Source of the DNA: Psychrobacter sp. 1044
GTDB taxonomy: Bacteria > Pseudomonadota > Gammaproteobacteria > Pseudomonadales > Moraxellaceae
DNA: 58,604 bases
NCBI RefSeq assembly: GCF_904846525.1
Contig: NZ_CAJHAZ010000018.1
Coordinates: 1-58,604 of the forward strand
Reading direction: 5' to 3'
The position numbers and the translations under genes are program-made. The notes below the pieces were generated by a model. That model ran no database searches and had not been told where the DNA came from. It was given only the letters and a program-made list of their open reading frames with translations. This document shows positions 9,994-16,761 of this stretch, piece by piece (the stretch's first letter is position 1; each line of letters begins with the position of its first letter).

Positions 9994-10104
9994 AGCCAAA
10001 ACGATTTATCAGCTAAATGAGTGAGAGAAGATGGCAACAATAATCTTTTCTCATCCAGATACTTTACAGACAAATAATTAAAAATATAACCCTAGGGGAA
10101 TACT

Positions 10105-10647
10105 ATGAAAACTTTACAAAAAACGTTACTTGCATTAGCAGCTGGTTCTTTATTAAGCATGGGTGCACAAGCTGCCGTATCTTATGGCAACGGTTACACT
10201 GGTCAGCCATACGTTGGTGTAAAAGTCGGTCAATTTGACTTAGATGTAAACGGCGCTGACAAGCCAACCGCTTATGGTGTCTATGGTGGTTACAACTTTG
10301 ATCCTAACTTTGGTATCGAAGCAGAATATGTAGGTTCAGGCGATGCCGATTATTATAACGGTGATATCGATGCCAAGAGCTATGGCGCGTATGGTACTTA
10401 TCGTTATCAGTTCCCAAATACTGCGCTATATGCCAAAGGTAAGCTAGGTGTTGCTAAGACTGAAATCGAAGGTAACTATATCGTTGAAGACTCTAATAGA
10501 AAAACTATTTCTAACGATGATACCAGCCTTGCAGGTGGTGTAGGCCTTGGTTATTCGGTTAACCCAAACTTCAGTGTTGAAGCTGAATATGACATGTTAG
10601 GTAGCGACGCAGATCTTATGACTGTTGGTGCTCAGCTAAAATTCTAA
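10105..10647 (+). CDS. Outer-membrane beta-barrel protein, paralogue 2
   Basis: 180 residues, closely similar to its upstream neighbour from the signal peptide (MKTLQKTLLALAAGSLL) through YTGQPYVGVKVGQFDLD to the C-terminal QLKF. Differences are concentrated in the segment around residues 125-150, which would be an extracellular loop. AGGGGAA precedes ATG 10105. The 111-base gap from paralogue 1 holds only an imperfect hairpin (10022-10052), so the first two genes may be cotranscribed; a terminator follows this one. Confidence 0.85.
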   Translation: MKTLQKTLLALAAGSLLSMGAQAAVSYGNGYTGQPYVGVKVGQFDLDVNGADKPTAYGVYGGYNFDPNFGIEAEYVGSGDADYYNGDIDAKSYGAYGTYRYQFPNTALYAKGKLGVAKTEIEGNYIVEDSNRKTISNDDTSLAGGVGLGYSVNPNFSVEAEYDMLGSDADLMTVGAQLKF

Positions 10648-10673
10648 GTTTTTGATTAGCAGTATGATAACTA

Positions 10674-10701
10674 AAAAACGCACCCTTCGAGGTGCGTTTT
10701 T
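10674..10701 (+). terminator. Terminator after beta-barrel paralogue 2
   Basis: Stem AAAAACGCACC / GGTGCGTTTTT around a CTTCGA loop. Its stem matches the dnaK terminator almost base for base. Confidence 0.88.
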
Positions 10702-10856
10702 CTGTACGATAAAAAGCACTGTAAGCGTCACTAAAAAAGAGTGCATTCGAAATAATATTCTGTTAATATCTTGAATTCGACAATAGTTCAGCTAACTTAT
10801 ATGCTCTGTTATTTTCATTAAGATGGTATTTTTAGTTTTATTTAACAGGAAGATAT

Positions 10857-11405
10857 ATGAATACTTTACAAAAAGCTTTGATCGTCCTATCAGTTGGCTC
10901 TTTATTGAGTGTCAGCGCGCAAGCGGCAGTTAACTATGCAGGTCAGCCGTATGTTGGCGTAAAAGCTGGTAAGTTCATGGTAGATGCTGATGATCTAGAT
11001 GATCCTACTGCTTATGGTATTTATGCTGGTTATAACTTTGATCCTAACTTTGGTGCTGAAGTTGAATATGTAGGCTCTAGTGACACTGATGTTGATACAG
11101 GTACCAGACTTCTTAAAGGTGAATATGACCTTAAAACTTATGGTGCTTACGGTACTTACCGTTATCAATTCCCTAATACTGGTTTATATGCCAAAGGCAA
11201 GTTAGGTTTTGCTAAAGCTGAGATTGATGCGTCTTTAAGTGACGTACTTGGAAACACTGTTAGTGAAAGCGATAGCGATAGTGGTATTGCTGGTGGTATT
11301 GGTTTGGGTTATAACTTTAACCCTAGCATGAGCGTTGAAGCTGAATATGATTATGTCGCTGAAGATATTACTCTATTGACTTTAGGTGCTCACATTAAGT
11401 TTTAA
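10857..11405 (+). CDS. Outer-membrane beta-barrel protein, paralogue 3
   Basis: 182 residues and the most diverged of the three: signal peptide MNTLQKALIVLSVGSLL ending SAQA, then AGQPYVGVKAGKFMVD, strands of the NFDPNFGAEVEYVGS type and a C-terminal HIKF. It has an insert around residues 80-85 (TGTRLLKGEYD) relative to the other two. It follows a terminator and 209 bases of spacer, so it has its own promoter. CAGGAAG lies upstream of ATG 10857. Confidence 0.85.
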   Translation: MNTLQKALIVLSVGSLLSVSAQAAVNYAGQPYVGVKAGKFMVDADDLDDPTAYGIYAGYNFDPNFGAEVEYVGSSDTDVDTGTRLLKGEYDLKTYGAYGTYRYQFPNTGLYAKGKLGFAKAEIDASLSDVLGNTVSESDSDSGIAGGIGLGYNFNPSMSVEAEYDYVAEDITLLTLGAHIKF

Positions 11406-11426
11406 TAAGTTGATTAAAGAAAAAAG

Positions 11427-11454
11427 AAACGATCGCTTTGGCGGTCGTTTTTTT
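11427..11454 (+). terminator. Terminator after beta-barrel paralogue 3
   Basis: Stem AAACGATCGC / GCGGTCGTTT around TTTG, followed by a T run. It closes the triplet of beta-barrel genes. Confidence 0.88.
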
Positions 11455-11589
11455 ATGCTCTAAGTTTTAGTATGTTTTTCTCATATTTTCCGAAGTATAC
11501 ACATCATATATTGATGATTTTTAAGAAATTATTAACACCAAAAATGTGCTACATTAAAAGTTAGAATGATAAAGATAGGGAATGTAGTG

Positions 11590-12087
11590 ATGATGGAGAT
11601 GCTGTGGATGATTGAACCTTGGCATTGGTTAGTCTTAGGTTTTATATTGCTGATCATTGAGATGTTTGTGCCGACATTCGCCAGCCTTTGGTTTGGTGCT
11701 GCTGCCATCATCGTTGCCGCGCTTTCGTGGCTAATGCCTATTTCTGTCTCTGTGCAAATTATTATTTGGTTGGTGCTTTCTGCCATATTCTTGCTGGCAT
11801 GGTTCAAGTTTATTAAACCCTTATCAGTAGATCGCACCAAAGCAGGCTTGGGTGGTAGTGTTATCGTTGGTGAAACTGGCATGATTATCGTCCAGCCGCA
11901 GCCAGATAGAGCGGGCACCGTCAGATTCAGTGTTCCTATTGTTGGGGCAGCCGAGTGGATGTGCCGCACTACGGGTGAGCCAGTGGCGGTCGGCGATCGA
12001 GTGGTGGTGACCGATATTGTCGGTAATGAGCTGATTGTGAGCAGTATGAAATCGCAGGCAGCGATTAATAAAGATATGCAATTATAA
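11590..12087 (+). CDS. NfeD family membrane protein
   Basis: Short NfeD-type protein (about 165 residues): hydrophobic helices cover roughly residues 10-75, followed by a C-terminal OB-fold domain (about 95-155) with GETGMIIVQPQP and VGDRVVVTDIVGNELIV. It lacks the protease domain of long NfeD proteins. Short NfeD proteins are nearly always encoded next to a stomatin-like gene and are thought to assist it in the membrane, which is the arrangement here (15 bases to the next gene). The frame also opens at ATG 11566, but ATG 11590 has AGGGAA eight bases upstream. Confidence 0.85.
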   Translation: MMEMLWMIEPWHWLVLGFILLIIEMFVPTFASLWFGAAAIIVAALSWLMPISVSVQIIIWLVLSAIFLLAWFKFIKPLSVDRTKAGLGGSVIVGETGMIIVQPQPDRAGTVRFSVPIVGAAEWMCRTTGEPVAVGDRVVVTDIVGNELIVSSMKSQAAINKDMQL

Positions 12088-12102
12088 TAATAGGGAAGAA
12101 TT

Positions 12103-12963
12103 ATGGAAAGCTTCAGCATTGTCATGGTGGTTTTGGTTGCACTGGTTGTCTTTACGGTTTTCAAAGGCGTTCGAATCGTGCCGCAAGGCTATAAGTGGGT
12201 GGTGCAGCGATTGGGCAAATATAGCCAAACACTAGAGCCGGGTCTCAACCTTATTATTCCTTTCGTTGATGATGTCGCTTATAAAGTGACGACCAAAGAC
12301 ATTGTTCTTGATATTCCCTCACAAGAGGTCATTACGCGAGACAACGTTGTTATCATTGCCAATGCCGTGGCTTATATAAATATCGTGCGCCCAGATAAGG
12401 CCGTTTATGGCATTGAAGATTATGAATATGGTATTCGTAATTTGGTGCAGACGTCACTACGTTCAATTATCGGTGAGATGGATCTTGATAGTGCATTGTC
12501 TAGCCGTGATGAAATCAAAATGAAACTAAAGCATGCGATATCAGAAGATATTGCGGACTGGGGTATCACCCTAAAGACAGTAGAAATTCAAGATATTAAT
12601 CCATCGCAAACGATGCAAGCATCAATGGAAGAGCAGGCGGCGGCAGAGCGTCTACGCCGTGCGACAGTGACTCGTGCTGATGGTCAAAAGCAAGCGGCTA
12701 TCTTGGAAGCAGATGGACGTCTAGAGGCGTCACGTCGTGATGCCGAAGCACAAGTGGTATTGGCGAGAGGTTCTGAAGAGTCTATTCGCTTGATTACTAA
12801 TGCAATGGGCGAGGAAGAGATGCCTATTGTCTACTTACTTGGTGAGCAATATATTAAGGCGATTCGTGAGCTGGCAGAGTCTGACAATGCAAAAATGGTG
12901 GTATTACCTGCTGATATTTTAAGTACTATCAAAGGTATGGTGGGTGACAAGCTTAAGGTTTAA
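12103..12963 (+). CDS. SPFH/band 7 stomatin-like protein (QmcA type)
   Basis: 286 residues: one N-terminal membrane helix (about 3-22), then the SPFH domain with the stomatin signature (VPQGYKWVVQRLGKYSQTLEPGLN cut short here as VVQRLGKYSQTLEPGLN), the conserved LRSIIGEMDLD and an Ala/Arg/Glu-rich coiled coil around 180-220. Members form oligomeric rings or microdomains in the inner membrane and influence membrane proteases. AGGGAAG lies upstream of the ATG. Forms a two-gene operon with the NfeD gene, closed by a weak terminator at about 13006-13040. Confidence 0.9.
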   Translation: MESFSIVMVVLVALVVFTVFKGVRIVPQGYKWVVQRLGKYSQTLEPGLNLIIPFVDDVAYKVTTKDIVLDIPSQEVITRDNVVIIANAVAYINIVRPDKAVYGIEDYEYGIRNLVQTSLRSIIGEMDLDSALSSRDEIKMKLKHAISEDIADWGITLKTVEIQDINPSQTMQASMEEQAAAERLRRATVTRADGQKQAAILEADGRLEASRRDAEAQVVLARGSEESIRLITNAMGEEEMPIVYLLGEQYIKAIRELAESDNAKMVVLPADILSTIKGMVGDKLKV

Positions 12964-13005
12964 TAAGTAATGTGTAGCCATGTGTTATAGCATTAACTCT
13001 TAAAA

Positions 13006-13040
13006 TGGTCAGTGAGCTTATTGGGCGCTGGCTATTTTTT
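13006..13040 (+). terminator. Probable terminator of the NfeD-stomatin operon
   Basis: TGGTCAGTG pairs with CGCTGGCTA (three G-U pairs) across an 11-base loop and runs directly into six T residues. Confidence 0.6.
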
Positions 13041-13127
13041 CGACTGTCAATTGTGCTGAACGCTACATCTAATAAATAACTCATATGGTTCGTTTAACAA
13101 GAATAAAATATATATCAGGGATAAAAA

Positions 13128-14519
13128 ATGACGATACAAAATATTAATACAGAAATCATTCAAACAAAAGACTTTATCCAAGGCACGGCACTACCTTATA
13201 CCGTGCTCGATGATACGCATATCAATGCTGGGTATCCTGAGAGGAAGCTTGAGATTAGAGGGGGTGGTTTTGGCTCAGATGCAGCGGCTCATCCAACCAA
13301 TGCCAAGCAATTTTATGTGCTCACCGATCGCGGTCCCAATGCGGATTTCGAAGGTAGTGCAGGCACGGGTAAACAGTTTTTAGTACCTGACTATACACCG
13401 CGCATCGGACTGTTTGAGCTACAAGCAACTGGGCAAATTATTAAGATCAAAGAGATACTGCTAAAGGACGCAAATGGCAATCCTATCTCTGGGCTACCGA
13501 ATCCACAAGCACTCGGCGGAACTAATGAAGTCCCTTACGATGTCGACGGCCAGCCGATGACCATGAATCCCAATCTACCTTTTGATGCAGTGACCAATCC
13601 TATCAAAAACGATATCAATGGTTTAGATCCTGAAGGTCTTGCTGCGCTCACGGATGGTAGTTTTTGGATCAGTGATGAGTATGGTCCTCATTTGGTTCAT
13701 TATAATGCGCAGGGGGTGGAGATTGAGCGTATCAATGCCTTTGCGAGCGATGAGCGCAATAATGTAATGGCTAATGGTCAGCCGATTTTACTACCAGCAG
13801 AATTTACCAAACGTCGTGCAAATCGTGGTATGGAGGCATTAACGATTATTCCAGATCAGAGCACACTGGTGGGTATTATGGAGTCTTCTATGGACAACCC
13901 TGATCAGTCAGGTCGTGTCTCTAGTTTGACGCGCATCGTCACTATCAATCTATACTCTGGTCAAATAGCACAGTATTTGTATCGTCTCGATCATGCTCAC
14001 CATGTGACTTCGGGTATCGTTGCGATTAACAATCACGAGTTTTATTTGATTGAACATGATCGCAAGTTTCCGCTGCAAGACAAGTCTGCGCAAAAGCTCA
14101 TTTATAAAATTGACCTCTCGCAGGCGACTGATATTGAGAATATTTTAAATACAGATAATATCAAGCAAGATCATGTATTGGGTTTAACGATCAATGGACA
14201 AACGCTTGAGCAGCTTATTGCAGCCGATGAAAAAAATTGGCAATTGCTGAAGGAATTAGCAATCAAACCAGTCAAGAAAACCTTGGTGGTCGACGTTCTC
14301 GCGACTGTAGAGTATCCGCATGATAAGTTAGAAGGTTTGTGGTTGCGTCAAGATGGCTCATTGGGTCTACTAAACGACGATGACTTTGCGATGACGGATT
14401 CAATGATTGCCAACGCTAAAAGCACAATTGAGCAAAAATATTTGGACAGTGAAAAAACGATAGAAGATGCAAATAGGCTATATATGGTGATGCCTTCTGA
14501 ATGTGGTGATGGCTACTGA
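13128..14519 (+). CDS. Esterase-like activity of phytase family protein
   Basis: 463 residues of the phytase-like beta-propeller family (the Pfam group 'esterase-like activity of phytase'). Typical pieces are FYVLTDRGPNADFEG, DPEGLAALTDGSFWISDEYG, NRGMEALTIIPDQSTLVG and KLEGLWLRQDGSLGLLNDDDF. Family members hydrolyse phosphoesters and are mostly secreted, but no signal peptide is seen here, and AGGGA eight bases before ATG 13128 argues against a longer N-terminus. Monocistronic. A small mobile element starts five bases after the stop codon. Confidence 0.8.
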   Translation: MTIQNINTEIIQTKDFIQGTALPYTVLDDTHINAGYPERKLEIRGGGFGSDAAAHPTNAKQFYVLTDRGPNADFEGSAGTGKQFLVPDYTPRIGLFELQATGQIIKIKEILLKDANGNPISGLPNPQALGGTNEVPYDVDGQPMTMNPNLPFDAVTNPIKNDINGLDPEGLAALTDGSFWISDEYGPHLVHYNAQGVEIERINAFASDERNNVMANGQPILLPAEFTKRRANRGMEALTIIPDQSTLVGIMESSMDNPDQSGRVSSLTRIVTINLYSGQIAQYLYRLDHAHHVTSGIVAINNHEFYLIEHDRKFPLQDKSAQKLIYKIDLSQATDIENILNTDNIKQDHVLGLTINGQTLEQLIAADEKNWQLLKELAIKPVKKTLVVDVLATVEYPHDKLEGLWLRQDGSLGLLNDDDFAMTDSMIANAKSTIEQKYLDSEKTIEDANRLYMVMPSECGDGY

Positions 14520-14524
14520 GTAGG

Positions 14525-14699
14525 CTAGGGCATGTCCTCAATTCAATTGATCATACCTAAACGGGCTAAAAATGGCTAAATTTTGCCAAACATCGTTAAA
14601 TAGCTGGTTAATATCCCGATATTATCTGCGCTATTTTCCTCGTTTGACTGCAATTTATCTCATTTTTATCACCATTTTTGAAACGAGGACACGCCCTAG
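14525..14699. mobile_element. MITE-like element with CTAG target duplication
   Basis: Imperfect terminal inverted repeats of about 18 bp (left GGCATGTCCTCAATTCAA, right end reading inward GGCGTGTCCTCGTTTCAA) bound a 167-bp element at 14529-14695. The flanks are exact CTAG duplications at 14525-14528 and 14696-14699. No transposase is encoded; the 77-codon open frame across it is spurious. The end sequence and CTAG target resemble IS5-family (IS427-like) elements, so it is probably mobilised by a related insertion sequence elsewhere. It sits between a stop codon and a terminator and harms no gene. Confidence 0.8.
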
Positions 14700-14738
14700 A
14701 GGTATTTTTCGTCAATCATCAGCTTTATTAAACACCAT

Positions 14739-14766
14739 AAAAAAGACCTCAAGTGAGGTCTTTTTT
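14739..14766. terminator. Bidirectional terminator between phytase-like gene and hemN
   Basis: AAAAAAGACCTC-AAGT-GAGGTCTTTTTT, symmetrical with A and T tracts on both sides, between two convergent genes. Confidence 0.9.
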
Positions 14767-14797
14767 ATGACTGCTTTTAATTTGTGGAATCACTCAA

Positions 14798-16339
14798 TCA
14801 AATAACTTTTGAGAAACGATTCTTATGTTTTTTCTCAAGGTATTCATCAAATACCATGGCGACGTTACGACCTAATAAGCGACCTTTTGGTAGTACGCGA
14901 ATACCAGCCGCGTCCATATCGATGAGCTTGTCTTCTTGCATGGCGCCAAGCTGTTGAATCTCATTGATAAAGTAAGTGATGGCATCGATACCAAATTTTT
15001 GATTGACGTCTTTAAAATCGATATAGTCGTGACAGAGTAGATTCATAATCACATATTCACGCAAGCGATCTTTGATAGATGTTTTGATGACTTTTACCGC
15101 AGGCATGGCAGCCGAGTTACTTTGTGCAGCATCGATGCTCGCTTGATAAACTGACAAATCTGTATCATTTTGCAAAATATAGCGGGTATTGGCATTGGCA
15201 ATTTGACTGATAGAGGAGACGCCGAAGCCCAATAAATCACAATCGCCCATGATGGTATAACCTTGAAAGTTACGATGCAGTTTGCCCTCACGCTGCGCCA
15301 CGGCTAATTCATCATCAGGCTTGGCGAAGTGATCAATACCGATATATTGATAGCCAGCTTCGGTCAGCGTATTGATGGTATTGCCAAGCATCGTCAGCTT
15401 GGCTGCTGGGTCTGGCAAATCGGCTTCTTTAATCTGGCGCTGGGCCTTAAAACGTTCTGGCAAGTGCGCGTAATTGAATACAGACAAGCGATCCGGCGAC
15501 ATCTCGATGATACGGCGCACCGTCTTATTCAAGGTTGCGGGTGTTTGATGCGGCAAGCCATAAATTAGGTCGATATTGATAGAGTGAAAACCTAGATCCC
15601 GCGCCTCATTTAACACATTTTCAATGAGCTCTGCTGAATGTACACGGTTGACGGCGATTTGTACCGTTTCATCGAGGTCTTGTACACCTAAACTGACACG
15701 GTTAAAGCCAAGGTTGCGCAATACTTTCAATGTCTCGCCACTCAGCTCACGTGGGTCAATTTCAATAGAGTAATCGCCTTTGTCTTCAGGTAAGAATTCA
15801 AACTGAGTTTGTAAAAACTGCCACAGTTGAACCATTTCTTCATCACGCAAAAATGTTGGCGTACCCCCACCCAAATGCAGCTGTTTAACGAGGGGTTTGC
15901 TACTACCTTCTGGGACAGGTAGCAGGCGGCGTTTGTGCTTAATCTCAGCGATTACATACTGCAAATAATCGCCTGAGTCGCTATTTTTCTTGGTGATAAT
16001 TTTATTGCAAGCGCAGTAATAGCAGAGGTGACGACAAAAAGGAATATGAAAATATAAAGACAGTGGTGCACGAGCTTCACGGTTCTGAAGGATCTTTGCC
16101 TCAAGACCAACAGAGATGGGTGAGAACTCTAAAGCGGTCGGATAAGAGGTATAACGTGGTCCTGAACGATTGTATTTATTAATAATCGCTTCATCAAAGG
16201 CAGGTAGCTGCTTACTCATCATACTGCCACGCGTACTGGCATAAGGACTTTCTGATTGCATAACAGGGCGTGTCGTGGTCGGTTGCTCTCCTGCACGATT
16301 GTAAGGTTGCTGAGTATTTGATTCTGAATGTTCTGTCAT
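14798..16339 (-). CDS. hemN: Oxygen-independent coproporphyrinogen III dehydrogenase HemN
   Basis: Radical-SAM enzyme that decarboxylates coproporphyrinogen III to protoporphyrinogen IX in haem synthesis without oxygen. The [4Fe-4S] cysteines Cys102, Cys106 and Cys109 (FCRHLCYYC) and the extra Cys111 are present, as are GGGTPTFL and SLGVQDLDETVQ. At 513 residues it is about 45 longer than Escherichia coli HemN at the N-terminus; GAGGAG eight bases before ATG 16339 supports the long form, and KYNRSGPRYTSYPTALEFS aligns with the usual N-terminus. A perfect FNR/Anr box lies 150 bases upstream. Confidence 0.96.
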   Translation of the reverse strand: MTEHSESNTQQPYNRAGEQPTTTRPVMQSESPYASTRGSMMSKQLPAFDEAIINKYNRSGPRYTSYPTALEFSPISVGLEAKILQNREARAPLSLYFHIPFCRHLCYYCACNKIITKKNSDSGDYLQYVIAEIKHKRRLLPVPEGSSKPLVKQLHLGGGTPTFLRDEEMVQLWQFLQTQFEFLPEDKGDYSIEIDPRELSGETLKVLRNLGFNRVSLGVQDLDETVQIAVNRVHSAELIENVLNEARDLGFHSINIDLIYGLPHQTPATLNKTVRRIIEMSPDRLSVFNYAHLPERFKAQRQIKEADLPDPAAKLTMLGNTINTLTEAGYQYIGIDHFAKPDDELAVAQREGKLHRNFQGYTIMGDCDLLGFGVSSISQIANANTRYILQNDTDLSVYQASIDAAQSNSAAMPAVKVIKTSIKDRLREYVIMNLLCHDYIDFKDVNQKFGIDAITYFINEIQQLGAMQEDKLIDMDAAGIRVLPKGRLLGRNVAMVFDEYLEKKHKNRFSKVI

Positions 16340-16488
16340 GCGGTACTCCTCGTTTTGACCTTGAGTATTACTGTTCTTACATCTCTAACGACCAAATATC
16401 TGAAAGCCAGTAGGTGTTTGATAGATGGTTAATAACCATAATAGGTCTGTTATCAATAATAATTTTCACAGCGCTATATGCTGCTAAC

Positions 16489-16502
16489 TTGATAGCTATC
16501 AA
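16489..16502 (-). promoter_or_regulatory. FNR/Anr binding site upstream of hemN
   Basis: TTGATAGCTATCAA, a perfect match to the FNR consensus TTGATNNNNATCAA. With the site at -41.5 (class II activation), transcription towards hemN would start near 16454, and an AATTAT -10-like hexamer is present at 16459-16464 on the minus strand. This fits anaerobic induction of an oxygen-independent enzyme. Confidence 0.8.
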
Positions 16503-16686
16503 TAAGCACTAGTATAACAAATCCTTGTTTGCAGTGGGGTGGTCGGCGAGTTTTCTTATATACAAACTGTCTATGATAAGTCAATTTGGTTTTGGCAATT
16601 ATACTCATACCCCTCTTGCGGTTAGCTGGCTAAGTGCTAGCATCATGATGAATCGACGATATTCAAACAGGCTGCTTCCATAGAAT

Positions 16687-16720
16687 AAAAAAGACCTCAG
16701 CATATATCTGAGGTCTTTTT
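16687..16720 (-). terminator. Terminator after the acylase gene
   Basis: Stem AAAAAAGACCTCAG / CTGAGGTCTTTTT around CATATAT, 42 bases past the acylase stop; symmetrical enough to act in both directions. Confidence 0.88.
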
Positions 16721-16761
16721 ATCCCTAATTTAAGTTATCATTAATTTAAGTTACGTCAAAC

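Larger units (their letters stand above)
16340..16761. other. Intergenic region upstream of hemN
   Basis: 422 bases without a gene. It holds the FNR/Anr site of hemN (16489-16502) and the terminator of the acylase gene (16687-16720). Nothing else is recognised. Confidence 0.7.

Noticed and set aside
10022..10053. Hairpin between beta-barrel paralogues 1 and 2
   Set aside because: Imperfect stem GAGAGAAGAT/ATCTTTTCTC with a long loop and no T run after it, so not called a terminator.
11532..12164. 210-codon open frame on the minus strand across the NfeD gene
   Set aside because: Low-complexity Thr/Ile/Ser composition, antisense to a well-recognised gene, with no ribosome site.
14572..14805. 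77-codon open frame following the phytase-like gene
   Set aside because: It runs through the MITE and the following terminator hairpin, so it is not a gene.
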